A DNA stretch of 5,470 bases from Flammeovirgaceae bacterium (GTDB taxonomy: Bacteria > Bacteroidota > Bacteroidia > Cytophagales > Cyclobacteriaceae), in NCBI GenBank assembly GCA_947457025.1, contig CANGUI010000155.1:1-5470 (forward strand), read 5' to 3'. The notes under the pieces were generated by a model. That model ran no database searches. It had not been told where the DNA came from and worked only from the letters and a program-made list of their open reading frames with translations. This document shows positions 1 to 5,470 of this stretch, in pieces (the first letter of the stretch is position 1; each line of letters starts with the position of its first letter). Position numbers and translations under genes: made by a program.

Positions 1-2572
1 CAAGTTGCTTTTCGAGATGGGCAATGACGGTGAGCCAACCTGGAAAAAACTGGAGGTGATTGAGAGACGCGCAAGTATTCAGTTTCACTTCATACGCGGT
101 CAAGAAAGCACCAATTATTACCCAACGATCTCACACGAAGGGAAGAAGGTCGAGTTACCGACCAATCAGGCGTATCTCGTCTGCAAGGATCCGGCCTGGC
201 TGGTAATCGGGGGAAAACTCTATGGATTTGATACTCATGTGGATGGGCGCAAGCTTCAGCCCTTTCTGCAAAAGAAGTTTGTTGTTATACCGAAAAACCT
301 GGAGGAAACATACTACAACCGTTTTGTGGCTCCGCTCATTGCCTCATTTGATGCCGTTGAAGTAAAAGGATTTGAAATCAACAAGAGCCACTATGAGCCA
401 CAGCCGCTACTGTCGCTAAGTGAGCTGCAGACGACCACTTACGCCGATAGCCCCGATCTTTTTGGAAACAAGCCAGTGGGTGCTCGCCACGATGATGAAA
501 GTGGAAAGATATTTTTTGACCTGTCGTTCAAGTACGGGAAGCACCGCTTCCGGGGAGATGTACACATGCCGGTTAGCGTTACCATCGAAAAAAAAGGAGG
601 CGATTACATTTTTCACCGGGTGAAACGCAATATTGAAACGGAAAAGAAGTTTCAGCACACGTTGAACAAGCTGGGCCTGCCGCTCAAAAACTTCCGCTGT
701 TCAGTGGAAAAGGCGCAGGCGTTCAGTTGGCTAAACGAAAACCGGGTTAACCTCCTCAACCTCGGTTTTGAAGTCAGCCAGCCGGAAAATCACGCAAAAA
801 AATACTTTGTCGGCAAGGCTGTCTTCGAGCTGGAAGTCAGGGAAAACATCGACTGGTTTGACATCCATGCCAAGATCCGTTTTGGGGATTATGAAATTTC
901 ATTTAAGGAGCTGCGTAAACTTATTCTGAAGCGGAAGGTGGAATTTAAATTGCCCAACGGAGAGATTGCCATTATCCCCGATTCGTGGCTGGTGAAGTAC
1001 GGTGATCTCTTCGCGTTAAGCGAGACTTACGGGGATGCCGAAAAACCGGTATTGAGAAAACACCACCTCAATCTGCTGCAGGAACTGGAAGATGGTAGTC
1101 TCGCTAAAGTACAGATCAGCGAAAAATTACGCAGGCTTACCGACTTTGAGGGTATCAAAGACTATCCCGCTCCGAGGGGATTTCACGGCACCCTGCGCCC
1201 CTATCAAAAGGCCGGATATAACTGGATGCGTTTTTTGAACGAGTTTCATCTGGGTGGCTGCCTGGCAGATGATATGGGTCTTGGAAAAACCGTGCAAACA
1301 CTTGCCCTGCTGTTGGCTGAAAAAGAAAAAGATAAAAATGGCACCTCGCTGCTGGTGATGCCCACCTCCCTGATTTATAACTGGGAGATGGAGGCCCGAA
1401 AGTTTACCCCCGATCTGAACGTGCTGACCTACACTGGCACGCTGCGTAACAAAGACGTGAGCCGCTTTGCCAATTACGATGTGGTGCTTACCTCCTACGG
1501 TATCGTTCGGCTGGATATCGAGATTCTTCAGAAGTTTTTTTTCCATTATGTGATTCTGGACGAGTCGCAGGTCATCAAAAATCCGACGTCAAATATTACG
1601 CATGCGGTGATGGAACTCCAGGCACGCTATCGGCTCACCCTCACCGGCACGCCCCTGGAGAATACCACGATGGATTTGTGGAGCCAGATGACATTCATCA
1701 ATCCCGGCATACTCGGTGGAGCTACATTCTTCCGGAATGAATATCAGGTGCCCATCGAAAAGAAAGGGGATGAAAACAAAGCCAAAAAGCTGAACGCAGT
1801 CATCAAGCCCTTTATTCTGCGTCGGCTCAAGTCGCAGGTCGCCCGCGAACTCCCCGAGAAGGTAGAAAACATTCACTATGCGGACATGTCGGCCGAGCAG
1901 GAGACCAAATACGAGGAAACCAAGAACTTCTATCGCCACAAAATTCTGGAGAAGATCGATCAGGAGGGGTTGGGCAATTCGCGCATGATGCTTCTCGAAG
2001 GTCTTACCAAGTTGCGGCAGATTTCTAACCACCCGCGCATGATTGATCCGGACTACAAGGGAGACAGTGGAAAACTGGAGGATGTGGGCTATATGCTCGA
2101 GAGCGCGCTGGCGGAAAATCATAAGCTGCTTATCTTCAGCCAGTTTGTAAAGCACCTTGACATTGTGAGGGAAATGCTGCATCGGAAAAAGATTGCCTTC
2201 GCCTATCTGGATGGGTCGAGTAACGACCGCAAAGACCAGGTAGAGAAATTCAATAAAGATCCGAACCTCAAAGTATTTCTGATTTCGATCAAAGCGGGTG
2301 GCCTCGGGTTGAATCTAACGGAGGCAGATTATGTGTTTTTACTAGATCCGTGGTGGAACCCGGCGGTGGAGGCGCAGGCCATAGACCGGGCACATCGTAT
2401 CGGGCAAACCAAGCAGGTGTTTATTTATAAGTTCATCACCCGGAACACCGTGGAGGAAAAGATTCTGCAGCTACAGAAGAACAAACTGAAATTATCAGAC
2501 ACACTCATTCAAAACGAAGAGAGTGTGGTCAAGTCGCTGACGCGCGAAGACATTCTGATGCTGATGCAATAA
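1..2572 (+). CDS. SNF2/SWI2-family DEAD/DEAH-box helicase, C-terminal ~856 aa (5' partial)
   Basis: ATP-dependent double-stranded DNA translocase of the SNF2 superfamily 2 group, expected to act in the cytoplasm on DNA-protein complexes; the biological target is unknown. Residues are counted from the TTG at base 5. The frame stays open to the left edge (AAG at 2-4), so the true start lies outside and that TTG is probably internal. Residues 1-390 are a non-helicase region with no zinc-binding cysteine/histidine cluster; it may correspond to the SNF2-associated region of bacterial homologues. The helicase core follows: LRPYQ near 397-401 (Q-motif-like), Walker A DDMGLGKT 422-429 with K428, motif II DESQ 519-522, motif III LTGTPLEN 546-553, FILRRLK 603-609, FSQF 711-714, the motif V region KAGGLGLN 763-770, DPWWNP 781-786, and motif VI QAIDRAHRIGQ 791-801 with arginines 795 and 798. 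All hallmarks are intact and it ends in TAA at 2570-2572. No restriction-modification or nuclease gene follows it, so nothing visible ties it to a defence system. Family call is very secure; role is not. Confidence 0.96.
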   Translation, partial: KLLFEMGNDGEPTWKKLEVIERRASIQFHFIRGQESTNYYPTISHEGKKVELPTNQAYLVCKDPAWLVIGGKLYGFDTHVDGRKLQPFLQKKFVVIPKNLEETYYNRFVAPLIASFDAVEVKGFEINKSHYEPQPLLSLSELQTTTYADSPDLFGNKPVGARHDDESGKIFFDLSFKYGKHRFRGDVHMPVSVTIEKKGGDYIFHRVKRNIETEKKFQHTLNKLGLPLKNFRCSVEKAQAFSWLNENRVNLLNLGFEVSQPENHAKKYFVGKAVFELEVRENIDWFDIHAKIRFGDYEISFKELRKLILKRKVEFKLPNGEIAIIPDSWLVKYGDLFALSETYGDAEKPVLRKHHLNLLQELEDGSLAKVQISEKLRRLTDFEGIKDYPAPRGFHGTLRPYQKAGYNWMRFLNEFHLGGCLADDMGLGKTVQTLALLLAEKEKDKNGTSLLVMPTSLIYNWEMEARKFTPDLNVLTYTGTLRNKDVSRFANYDVVLTSYGIVRLDIEILQKFFFHYVILDESQVIKNPTSNITHAVMELQARYRLTLTGTPLENTTMDLWSQMTFINPGILGGATFFRNEYQVPIEKKGDENKAKKLNAVIKPFILRRLKSQVARELPEKVENIHYADMSAEQETKYEETKNFYRHKILEKIDQEGLGNSRMMLLEGLTKLRQISNHPRMIDPDYKGDSGKLEDVGYMLESALAENHKLLIFSQFVKHLDIVREMLHRKKIAFAYLDGSSNDRKDQVEKFNKDPNLKVFLISIKAGGLGLNLTEADYVFLLDPWWNPAVEAQAIDRAHRIGQTKQVFIYKFITRNTVEEKILQLQKNKLKLSDTLIQNEESVVKSLTREDILMLMQ

Positions 2573-2598
2573 GCCCCGCCACGGCTTGCAGCAGGTAA
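2573..2598. other. 26-bp convergent intergenic spacer
   Basis: This spacer separates the TAA of the helicase gene from the TGA of the acyltransferase gene on the opposite strand. It is GC-rich at its left end and holds no hairpin with a following T-run on either strand, so transcription from each side probably ends inside the neighbouring coding region. Confidence 0.7.
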
Positions 2599-3465
2599 TC
2601 ACCCTTGAGCATCGCCCCACTCCGCCCGGGTCTTTTTCCACCGCTTGTGCGACCAAAGCCACTCTGCGGGCCGCGCCCGCACGGCTTTTTCCGTTTCCTG
2701 AATGTATCGATTGATTACCACATGCGAATCTTTTGCATACGGAGGTTGTGCCAACGGAAGAAACTCCATCTCATAATACCCTCGATTAATTTTCCGGATG
2801 GCAGCGTATAAAACGGGGTACTGCGTCTGGATGGCCAGTTGGTTGATGCCCTGAAAAAAGGCCGTATCCTGATGCAGAAAAGGAGCCCAGAAGCGCTTGT
2901 CATGAAGATGGCCTGGAAACTGATCGGCAACGATGGCGATGCCGCGAAAAACATCCTTCCTTTTCATGGCCTCTCGGGCTACAACCTGCCGCCGCACCGG
3001 ATAAGCCCCAAAGCGACTCCGCCCGTAGTTGGTCAGCCGATCGAAAAAAGCATTTGGCTGGGCCTGGTACACATAGTCGAAAGGAAGCTGTACCTGCAAA
3101 ACCGCAGCCGCGATGAGCCATTCCCAGTTGAACTGATGCGATGCCAACACCATTACCGGCACCTTGTTGCGAGCCAGTTGGTGTACCACTTCCGGGTTGC
3201 GAAACACCATTCGCCGCCGCAGTTCTGCCGGGCTCATGGTTTGGAGTTTCAGTGTTTCAACACTGAAGTTTGCCAGGTTCCGGAAAAATTCCTTTTCGAT
3301 CCGGGCCCGCGCCGGACGGTCCAGTTCGGGAAGTGCCCGCTCCAGATTGGCATGCACCACTTTACGGCGATAGCCGATGATATAGTAGCTCACCACAAAC
3401 AATCCGTCAGCGATCAGATACAAAACGCGTAGCGGTAATCGCGATAAGAGTTTCAAAAACCACAT
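2599..3465 (-). CDS. LpxL/HtrB-type lysophospholipid acyltransferase family protein
   Basis: Predicted inner-membrane acyltransferase of the lipid A late-acyltransferase family (LpxL/LpxM/HtrB), which transfers an acyl chain to a lipid A precursor or related lipid. It is complete at 288 aa, near the usual ~300. Residues ~4-31 form a hydrophobic N-terminal membrane segment followed by basic YRRK (32-35). The catalytic H(X)4E motif is visible as SHQFNWEW with H110 and E115. A second conserved block spans ~133-152 (YQAQ, then DRLTNYGRSRFG). A third is ADQFPG 180-185, then PFLHQDTAFFQG at 195-206. The C-terminal PAEWLWSHKRWKK (266-278) resembles the family signature P-x-x-W-L-W-x-H-x-R-W. The ATG at 3465 is the only good start: the frame upstream closes with TAA after five codons and offers no ATG, GTG or TTG between. 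There is no clear Shine-Dalgarno. It is divergent from the SDR gene and convergent with the helicase gene. Family assignment is secure; the acyl donor and whether lipid A is the acceptor are inferred. Confidence 0.93.
   Translation of the reverse strand: MWFLKLLSRLPLRVLYLIADGLFVVSYYIIGYRRKVVHANLERALPELDRPARARIEKEFFRNLANFSVETLKLQTMSPAELRRRMVFRNPEVVHQLARNKVPVMVLASHQFNWEWLIAAAVLQVQLPFDYVYQAQPNAFFDRLTNYGRSRFGAYPVRRQVVAREAMKRKDVFRGIAIVADQFPGHLHDKRFWAPFLHQDTAFFQGINQLAIQTQYPVLYAAIRKINRGYYEMEFLPLAQPPYAKDSHVVINRYIQETEKAVRARPAEWLWSHKRWKKTRAEWGDAQG
2666..2690 (+). terminator. Candidate intrinsic terminator for the helicase transcript, inside the acyltransferase 3' coding end
   Basis: A perfect 6-bp stem GCGGGC / GCCCGC (2666-2671 and 2675-2680) with a 3-nt loop is followed after ACGGC by five T (2686-2690). 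On the plus strand this resembles an intrinsic terminator about 95 bp beyond the helicase stop codon. Weak points are the 5-nt gap between stem and T-run and the fact that the bases also encode the Ala-Arg-Ala-Arg-Pro-Ala stretch of the opposite gene, so the symmetry may be a coding by-product. Confidence 0.22.
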
Positions 3466-3470
3466 GGTTT

Positions 3471-3478
3471 CAAAAATA
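3471..3478 (-). promoter_or_regulatory. Candidate Bacteroidota -7 box for the acyltransferase gene
   Basis: Read on the minus strand the bases are TATTTTTG, matching the Bacteroidota -7 consensus TAnnTTTG. The box ends only 5 nt before the ATG at 3465, so a start site at the usual distance would give an almost leaderless mRNA. No TTTG -33 element is present at ~19-21 bp upstream. The stretch is A/T-rich, so a chance match is quite possible. Confidence 0.25.
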
Positions 3479-3488
3479 GGGTTTTAAT

Positions 3489-3496
3489 TAGTTTTG
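3489..3496 (+). promoter_or_regulatory. Candidate Bacteroidota -7 box for the SDR gene
   Basis: TAGTTTTG matches the -7 consensus TAnnTTTG used by the primary sigma factor of Bacteroidota. A start site a few bases downstream (about 3500) would leave a leader of about 20-25 nt before the ATG at 3523, a normal length. A convincing -33 TTTG is missing; only a TTTC at 3468-3471 is nearby. The leader has no strong Shine-Dalgarno, only an A-rich GGAAAAC just before the ATG, which is common in this phylum. Confidence 0.35.
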
Positions 3497-3522
3497 TGAG
3501 CCGGTCATAGCATCCGGAAAAC

Positions 3523-4329
3523 ATGAAGGACAAAGTGGTTATAATTACAGGCGGCAGTAGCGGGATCGGTCGGGCCCTGGCCTTCGCGTTTGGCACCCGC
3601 GGCTCAAAAGTACTTATCACCGGGCGCCGCGAGGAGGAATTGACAAAAACCCGGTACGAGTTGGAGGCGGCGGGAGTTACCGTGGCCACCCTGGTGGCGG
3701 ATGCGGCGAATGAAAGTGATAACCGGCGTATGGCTGAAGAGGCGGTTATCCGTTTTGGGCGCATTGATATACTGATTGCAAATGCCGGCATTTCTATGCG
3801 GGCACTATTTGAGGATGTAGATATTGCCGTTATCCGGCAGGTCATGGAAATCAATTTTTTTGGTGTGGTATATGCCACGCACTATTGCTTACCGGAGATC
3901 AAAAGAAACGGGGGCTCCATAGTAGGCATCTCGTCTATTGCCGGTTACCGCGGACTGCCGGCACGCAGCGGCTATACGGCTTCCAAATTTGCGCTGAATG
4001 GCTTCTTAGAAACACTCCGAACGGAGTATCTGAAAGAAAACGTACATGTGCTCACCGCATGCCCTGGCTTTACGGCCAGCAACATTCGCACGCGCGCCCT
4101 GACCAAAGACGGCACTGCCCAAGGGGCCTCCTCGCTGGACGAGGGGAGTGTAATGACCGCCGAAGCCGTGGCCGGATATATCTACAAAGCCGTTGTCAGA
4201 CGTAAGCGGCAGATCATCCTCACCACCGAAGGGCAGATGGCGGTTTTTCTAAACAAGTGGTGGCCCTGGCTGGCCGATCGGCTCGTCTATAATGCCCTGA
4301 AAAAGGAACCTAACTCGCCGCTCAAGTAA
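3523..4329 (+). CDS. Classical SDR-family NAD(P)-dependent oxidoreductase
   Basis: Cytoplasmic short-chain dehydrogenase/reductase catalysing hydride transfer between NAD(P)(H) and an unidentified carbonyl or alcohol substrate. It is complete at 268 aa, typical of classical SDRs. Visible motifs: the Rossmann glycine motif TGGSSGIG (9-16), the NAG motif (87-89), catalytic N111 in EINFFG, catalytic S138 exactly 13 residues before Y151, YTASK with Y151 and K155, and PG at 181-182. R35 and R36 after the second beta strand (ITGRR) favour NADP(H) over NAD(H). The C-terminal part, about 238-260, is rich in W, L and F (FLNKWWPWLADRLVY) and could form an amphipathic membrane-associating helix, as in some lipid-acting SDRs; this is inference. 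The ATG at 3523 puts the glycine motif at the expected distance. The gene is divergent from the acyltransferase gene and ends 2 bp from the opposing gene's stop. Alternatives include a DHRS7-like or 3-ketosphinganine-reductase-like enzyme, but nothing seen decides the substrate. Confidence 0.95.
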   Translation: MKDKVVIITGGSSGIGRALAFAFGTRGSKVLITGRREEELTKTRYELEAAGVTVATLVADAANESDNRRMAEEAVIRFGRIDILIANAGISMRALFEDVDIAVIRQVMEINFFGVVYATHYCLPEIKRNGGSIVGISSIAGYRGLPARSGYTASKFALNGFLETLRTEYLKENVHVLTACPGFTASNIRTRALTKDGTAQGASSLDEGSVMTAEAVAGYIYKAVVRRKRQIILTTEGQMAVFLNKWWPWLADRLVYNALKKEPNSPLK

Positions 4330-4331
4330 GT

Positions 4332-5470
4332 TTATGTTTTCGTCATCAACACGAGCTTGGCCTTGTCAGCCTTGACGATGTTTCTGAAAAACTCAACGAG
4401 TTCGGGGTACGTTTCCGACGGAAATTCGCCGTCCAGCATCTTCACTTTACGGACGTAAACAAGCTTACCGGCATCCATGAGGTAGGAATTTTCGTAGCTA
4501 CCGAAACGAGATTCAACCTTCGTAGGTGGTGGCAAGAATTCGGGGTACAACCCTTCCGGGAATGAAAAGTGTATGCTGTCGATCTTTTCGTAGGCATTTC
4601 TGCGCACTACGTTGCTCGTTCGTTTTTCCATTGTTTCCGGCGCTTCCGTTATCCGGTTCATCAGGTTCGGTTGGAAAAAGAGGCGTTTACCGGTAACGGA
4701 TGCATAGCGATCCAGTTGCAGGTCGATCTTGACCTCAGCCCTGGCAACTTTGCCACCCTTATTTCGAATCTCAAACGACTTCACATCAAATATGGGGATC
4801 TGGGTATTGTTGAGCACCCATTTCTTTTGTTCCTCGTAGTTTTCGTGCATCACCTGATGCAGGCCCTGCACTTCGTACTGCAACCCCTGGTACCGCGTAA
4901 TGACGGAAGCGGTGGCGTTTCCTTTTGCATCAAGTGTTACTTGCGCAGCGCGTATCTGGCGGTTGTCGGACAGATAATAGCGTGGTGTTTTTACGATCGC
5001 TGCGCCTTCGTTCGTAATCCAAAGAGCCTTCCGGTTAGATGTAAATGAGCCCAGGTATCCAAAAGGATTCGTCTGGCTGGTACATTCAAGCCACAGTGTA
5101 TCCTTCCCATTGGGCACGGCTGCGATGGCGTGATTAAACTGGGTACTCGGGAAGTCTTCCTGTAATTGCGTGAAGTCCTCGCCGGCACTGATCAGCACAT
5201 AGTTTGCTGGTATGCCGATGTGGCCCAGCATGCTGACCATGTAATTGCTCAGTGCTTTGCAGTCGCCATAACCGGTTTGGTCTACTACTCCCACATCAAA
5301 CGACTGGAAGCCACCGATCCCCAGTTGAATGCTGACATAGCGGGTTTTATTCTGCATGTACTCGTACACCGCTTTCACTTTTTCTTCGCGCGTGGTAAGC
5401 GGGGCTGTGATTTTCCGGAGGTGCTCGATAGTCGCTGCCGGCACTCCGTTGCGGCCAGCATTCAGCGACA
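4332..5470 (-). CDS. DUF3857/transglutaminase-like domain protein, C-terminal ~378 aa (5' partial)
   Basis: C-terminal part of a Bacteroidota-type protein that normally has an N-terminal DUF3857 domain, a transglutaminase-like cysteine-protease fold and a C-terminal DUF3858-like domain, around 600-700 aa in total and usually exported; the signal peptide, if any, lies off the window. Residues are counted from the GTG codon at 5444-5442, but the frame continues to the right edge with eight more codons (SLNAGRNG), so that GTG is internal. The transglutaminase core spans about 15-125: TRYVSIQLGIGG (34-45), GYGDCKALSNYM with nucleophile C62, FNHAI with H105, and WLECTSQ with E120 at the acidic triad position. 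PFGYLGSF (127-134) follows, typical of the family. The C-terminal region contains FPEGLYPEFLPPP (295-307), then SRFGSYENSY and a terminal FFRNIVKADKAKLVL, recalling DUF3858. It ends with TAA at 4334-4332. Function is unknown: peptidase, amidase or crosslinking activity are all conceivable. Its start and promoter are not visible. Confidence 0.94.
   Translation of the reverse strand, partial: SLNAGRNGVPAATIEHLRKITAPLTTREEKVKAVYEYMQNKTRYVSIQLGIGGFQSFDVGVVDQTGYGDCKALSNYMVSMLGHIGIPANYVLISAGEDFTQLQEDFPSTQFNHAIAAVPNGKDTLWLECTSQTNPFGYLGSFTSNRKALWITNEGAAIVKTPRYYLSDNRQIRAAQVTLDAKGNATASVITRYQGLQYEVQGLHQVMHENYEEQKKWVLNNTQIPIFDVKSFEIRNKGGKVARAEVKIDLQLDRYASVTGKRLFFQPNLMNRITEAPETMEKRTSNVVRRNAYEKIDSIHFSFPEGLYPEFLPPPTKVESRFGSYENSYLMDAGKLVYVRKVKMLDGEFPSETYPELVEFFRNIVKADKAKLVLMTKT

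Noticed and set aside
586..600. A8 run followed by GGAGG in the helicase gene, resembling an A AAA AAA slippery site or an internal ribosome binding site
   Set aside because: The -1 frame ends after about a dozen codons, no start codon sits at a proper distance after GGAGG, and the zero frame continues through an intact helicase. The bases simply encode Glu-Lys-Lys-Gly-Gly.
1589..2182. 197-codon minus-strand open frame inside the helicase gene
   Set aside because: It is antisense to conserved helicase motifs III-IV and the translation resembles no family. It is explained by codon bias of the real gene.
2839..3432. 197-codon plus-strand open frame antisense to the acyltransferase gene
   Set aside because: It lies wholly within the acyltransferase gene, whose protein has clear family motifs. 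The antisense translation has no recognisable motif and a Cys/His/Pro-rich composition typical of shadow frames.
3501..3518. CCGG-N9-CCGG in the SDR leader as a possible operator or hairpin
   Set aside because: The stem is only 4 bp and does not extend outward, and the CCGG half is itself palindromic. This is too weak to call a site.
3453..3878. 141-codon minus-strand open frame covering the divergent promoter region and the SDR 5' half
   Set aside because: The translation is low-complexity (Ser/Arg/Ile rich) and opposite a well-supported SDR Rossmann region, so it is a shadow.
3829..4657. The 11-mer CCGTTATCCGG occurs in the SDR gene (about 3829) and again in the DUF3857-type gene (about 4647)
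   Set aside because: There are only two copies, each inside conserved coding sequence in different contexts, with no flanking similarity. It is most likely chance.
4569..5048. 159-codon plus-strand open frame antisense to the DUF3857-type gene
   Set aside because: It is a shadow of a conserved coding region, with no start-site support and no recognisable domain.

Overview
The window reads as ordinary chromosome from a member of the Bacteroidota, most likely a Cytophagales-type genus with roughly 50% GC. The assignment rests on family resemblance: a DUF3857/transglutaminase-like protein with the GYGDCKALSNYM cysteine motif, a short-chain dehydrogenase of a type I recall as common in this phylum, and a short LpxL/HtrB-type acyltransferase. 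The start regions lack good Shine-Dalgarno sequences, and TAnnTTTG-like boxes lie in the only intergenic promoter region. No phage, transposon, CRISPR, rRNA or tRNA signal was seen.

Layout: four protein-coding genes fill almost the whole window on strictly alternating strands (+, -, +, -), so no operon is visible. (1) Bases 1-2572, plus strand: the C-terminal ~856 residues of a SNF2/SWI2-family helicase, open at the left edge. (2) Bases 2599-3465, minus strand: a complete 288-aa LpxL/HtrB-type membrane acyltransferase, tail-to-tail with the helicase gene across 26 bp. (3) Bases 3523-4329, plus strand: a complete 268-aa classical SDR oxidoreductase, head-to-head with the acyltransferase gene across 57 bp that must carry both start regions. 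(4) Bases 4332-5470, minus strand: the C-terminal part of a DUF3857/transglutaminase-like protein, open at the right edge and tail-to-tail with the SDR gene across only 2 bp.

The genes do not form an obvious pathway. The acyltransferase probably acylates a lipid A precursor or another lipid at the inner membrane. The SDR is an NAD(P)-dependent oxidoreductase of unknown substrate. The transglutaminase-like protein is probably exported, judging from its family. The helicase probably remodels DNA-protein complexes in the cytoplasm. A shared lipid role for the divergent acyltransferase/SDR pair is possible but is only inference from position. I found no convincing novel system. The points most worth a second look are the compact divergent promoter region, the extremely tight convergent gene ends, and a GC-rich hairpin followed by a T-run inside the acyltransferase 3' end.
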